Translations under genes and position numbers: made by a program | Shown: one piece after another, positions 62,328-64,000 of the stretch | How positions within the stretch are numbered: position 1 is the stretch's first letter | Layout: every line of letters starts with the position of its first letter | The notes under the pieces: generated by a model | What the model was told of the DNA's origin: nothing | The model's database searches: none | The model's input: the letters and a program-made list of their open reading frames with translations, nothing else | Origin: Micromonospora andamanensis | GTDB lineage: Bacteria > Actinomycetota > Actinomycetes > Mycobacteriales > Micromonosporaceae | Direction: 5' to 3' | Assembly (NCBI RefSeq): GCF_016863495.1 | Contig: NZ_BOOZ01000025.1 | Coordinates: 1 to 64,000, forward strand | Length of the DNA stretch: 64,000 bases

Positions 62328-62876
62328 TCACGGCGATTGGCCGAGCTCCACCCAGCGTGGCCCCTGCCGCAGGTAGTGATCGAGGGTGGCCCGCCCGTCG
62401 GGGACGAACGGCCAGGCCGGGTCGGCGAGCCGGGCGACCAGCTCGGCCAGGTCGAGCCACCATCCGTCGGCGACCTCGCTGGGCTGATGCACCACCGGGC
62501 CGCACCTGTGCCGTTCGTAGCGGGCCTCGAAGACGTACGCGAGGTAGTTGGTGCGCGCGTCGGTGTACCAGTACCGCAGGCAGGGCCGGATCTCGCAGTT
62601 CGTGACGCCCAGTTCCTCGGTGAGTTCCCGGGCCGCCGCCTCGGTCGGGTCCTCGCCGGCCAGCACCACACCCCCGGCGAAGGCGTCGTGCATACCCGGG
62701 TAGACGTCCTTCGTGTCGGTACGACGATGGACATAGACCCGGTCCCGCTCGTCACGCAGCAGCACCGCAGTCGCGGCGTGCGGCAGGTTGCCGGCCCGTA
62801 CGGCACTGCGTGGTGCGGTGCCGGTGGCGGTTCCCGAGGTGTCACCTTGCCGGTAGAGCGCCACGAGTTCGTCCAT
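62328..62876 (-). CDS. NUDIX hydrolase
   Basis: A 182-residue NUDIX protein with the box GGVVLAGEDPTEAAARELTEELG (about 68-90, split here) and a surrounding IDI-like fold: VYVHRRTDTKDVYPGMHDAF recalls isopentenyl diphosphate isomerase and the related hydrolases of nucleotide or phosphorylated substrates. The substrate cannot be named. The stop is 31 bases before the LtrA-like start. Confidence 0.88.
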   Translation of the reverse strand: MDELVALYRQGDTSGTATGTAPRSAVRAGNLPHAATAVLLRDERDRVYVHRRTDTKDVYPGMHDAFAGGVVLAGEDPTEAAARELTEELGVTNCEIRPCLRYWYTDARTNYLAYVFEARYERHRCGPVVHQPSEVADGWWLDLAELVARLADPAWPFVPDGRATLDHYLRQGPRWVELGQSP

Positions 62877-62969
62877 CCGCCCACCGTAGCGTCGGCCTGC
62901 TCCGGCAGCAGCACCCGTCCCGGGCACGCCGTCACGCCCGGCCGGACCTTGGCACACCTGGCCGATCCC

Positions 62970-63503
62970 TCACCGGGGCGGTAGGCCGGCCAGCCAGTGT
63001 TCGAGGGCCTCCGGAGAGTCGAGCAGCAGCACCGGCGGCCCGCTCGGGTCGCCGTGCCAGGCTCGCAGCCGCCGCCGCTCCCGACCGAACTCGGTGAGAT
63101 GCCACATCAGGACCGACTCGGTGGACAGCACACTCCCCAGCGACTCGCGGTTGCCGTTGCAGATCTCCTCCCCCGTCGACAGCCGGCGCAGCGTGCGCCG
63201 CAGCAACCAGCGGAAGGACAACCCACGCGGATAGTCCAGGCCGACGACCAGGTCCGCGCGGGCCAACGGCACGTCCCGCCAACCGTGGTACGCCCCGTCG
63301 AGGATCCAGCGGTCCTGTCGGCAGATCGTCTCGATCCGGCTGCGTTGCAACGCCACCGACACCTCGACCCAGTTCGGTTCCCAGAGCAGGTCGTCGACCG
63401 GGTACCAGGGCAGCCCGAGCCGCTCGGACAGGCACTGCGCGAGGGTGGACTTGCCGGAGCCGTGGACCCCGTAGACCAGGATGCGAGACAACCTCTTGCT
63501 CAT
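62970..63503 (-). CDS. P-loop adenylate-kinase-like protein (topology modulation family)
   Basis: A 177-residue P-loop ATPase: VYGVHGSGKSTLAQCLSERLGLPWYPVDDLLWEPNW with Walker A GSGKST, then ILDGAYHGW, and ADLVVGLDYPRGLSFRWLLRRTLRR. This matches the DNA topology modulation protein FlaR-like/AAA kinase group whose substrate is unknown. It stands between NUDIX and hypothetical genes and has no clear partner. Confidence 0.85.
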   Translation of the reverse strand: MSKRLSRILVYGVHGSGKSTLAQCLSERLGLPWYPVDDLLWEPNWVEVSVALQRSRIETICRQDRWILDGAYHGWRDVPLARADLVVGLDYPRGLSFRWLLRRTLRRLSTGEEICNGNRESLGSVLSTESVLMWHLTEFGRERRRLRAWHGDPSGPPVLLLDSPEALEHWLAGLPPR

Positions 63504-63549
63504 CGCGCGGCAGCCTAACCGGCCGGCGCCAGCAGCCCGGCGGAGGTGC

Positions 63550-63576
63550 CCGGGCGGCCGGTGACCGGCCGCCCGG
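63550..63576 (-). terminator. terminator after the right-edge gene
   Basis: A perfect 12-bp stem (63550-63561 with 63565-63576) and a TGA loop, just past the stop at 63584. Confidence 0.75.
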
Positions 63577-63583
63577 ACCGGGA

Positions 63584-64000
63584 TCAGCGGTTGCTGGTCA
63601 GGTCGCCGCAGTCGCTCTCGTCGGGCAGCAGTGGCCGCAGGGTCACCGTCCACCGCTTGCCGTCCGAGGTCCACGGGGTGGCCGCGTTCGCCGCCGCCGC
63701 GGCGGTGAGCAACCGCTGCGCCTCGTCACCGGTCACCGTGACACAGCCCAGTCCCACGCCCTCGCCGAGTTCAGGGCCGGGCAACGCCGGCCCGGGCCAG
63801 GCCACCTCGGGCTGCTGACCGACGTCGGCGTTGGCGACCCAGGGCTCCGCGACGGCCGCGACGGCGGTCGGCGCGTACGGCTGCGGGTCCGCCTGCGCGG
63901 CAGCGAGTGGGCCGGCCTCGGCGGTCAGCGAGTCGGCGAACTCGCGTAGCTTGTCCCGGCCCGCCCGCTGGTCGGCGGTGAGACCGGTCTCCGCGCCGCC
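63584..64000 (-). CDS. hypothetical protein, C-terminal part, cut by the window edge
   Basis: The reading frame is open from the window edge to the TGA at 63584, giving the last 138 residues; the start lies outside. The visible part has a helical segment with TADQRAGRDKLREFADSLTAE, an Ala/Pro-rich linker, and a compact end with LGCVTVTGDEAQRLLTAA, RWTVTLRPLLPDESDCGDL, with two Cys that could form a disulfide. An extracytoplasmic domain is plausible. I do not recognise the family. A hairpin terminator follows. Confidence 0.7.
   Translation of the reverse strand, partial: GGAETGLTADQRAGRDKLREFADSLTAEAGPLAAAQADPQPYAPTAVAAVAEPWVANADVGQQPEVAWPGPALPGPELGEGVGLGCVTVTGDEAQRLLTAAAAANAATPWTSDGKRWTVTLRPLLPDESDCGDLTSNR

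Overview
The window is about 70 percent GC, uses GTG starts freely, packs genes in ATGA/GTGA-overlapping operons and has many apparently leaderless genes. The gene content (AceA/AceB with a RamB-like regulator, CBM2 and ricin-type CBM13 secreted hydrolases, an IdeR-type iron box, an ECF sigma factor with a SnoaL tail) points to a filamentous actinomycete, most likely of the Micromonosporaceae (Micromonospora-like). It looks like chromosome. I see no prophage, plasmid genes, CRISPR array, rRNA or tRNA, and only one decayed insertion-sequence fragment.

Layout. 1-261: a 26-bp inverted repeat and a strong terminator. 262-4750: glyoxylate shunt (aceA-aceB) divergent from its likely regulator RamB, with an exact RamB core motif between them. 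4809-8729: secreted endo/exonuclease-phosphatase lipoprotein, DUF4253 protein, and a Ktr/Trk potassium system whose KtrB gene carries a one-base frameshift. 8901-11325: DinB-like protein, ECF sigma factor and a double SnoaL protein. 11348-13909: ketodeoxygluconate kinase and KDPG aldolase divergent from an IclR regulator, with a 16-bp palindrome between. 14037-22059: LacI regulator, cytoplasmic GH63-like glycosidase, sugar ABC importer and secreted GH39-like glycosidase, tied together by the same operator just downstream of three separate promoters. 22149-35665: plant and fungal polymer degradation: GH18 chitinase, CBM2-GH12 endoglucanase, beta-helix protein, GH43 xylosidase, GH10-CBM2 xylanase, CE15-CBM2 glucuronoyl esterase, then a DUF4956-VTC-CotH operon whose CotH protein also carries CBM2. 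35823-39562: SDR, SugE-type SMR exporter, TetR, a second SDR, NudC. 39608-43074: iron-boxed heterodimeric ABC transporter with complementary degenerate ATP sites. 43100-54145: a ten-gene uptake and catabolism operon (oligopeptide-type ABC importer, amidohydrolase, DUF885 metallohydrolase, SnoaL, TIGR04076, LLM flavoenzyme) divergent from an XRE-cupin regulator. 54211-64000: orphan metal-type binding lipoprotein, acyltransferase-like protein, IS5-type remnant, RidA, DUF4184, feruloyl-esterase-like CBM2 protein, S15 peptidase, short LtrA, NUDIX, P-loop kinase-like protein, and a hypothetical gene cut by the window edge.

How the genes work together. The middle third is a lignocellulose toolkit: GH10, GH43, CE15, the feruloyl esterase and GH12 attack xylan, its lignin links and glucan, and CBM2 modules hold several of them on the substrate. 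Sugars could enter through LacI-controlled transport, and uronate-derived products could enter the KDG kinase/KDPG aldolase branch. The glyoxylate shunt under RamB serves growth on acetate or fatty acids.

The least described parts are the CBM2-tagged CotH protein in a DUF4956/VTC operon, the iron-boxed ABC pair, and the Opp-amidohydrolase-DUF885-LLM operon with its nearly symmetric divergent promoter. Product names rest on motif and domain recognition by eye, without database searches.
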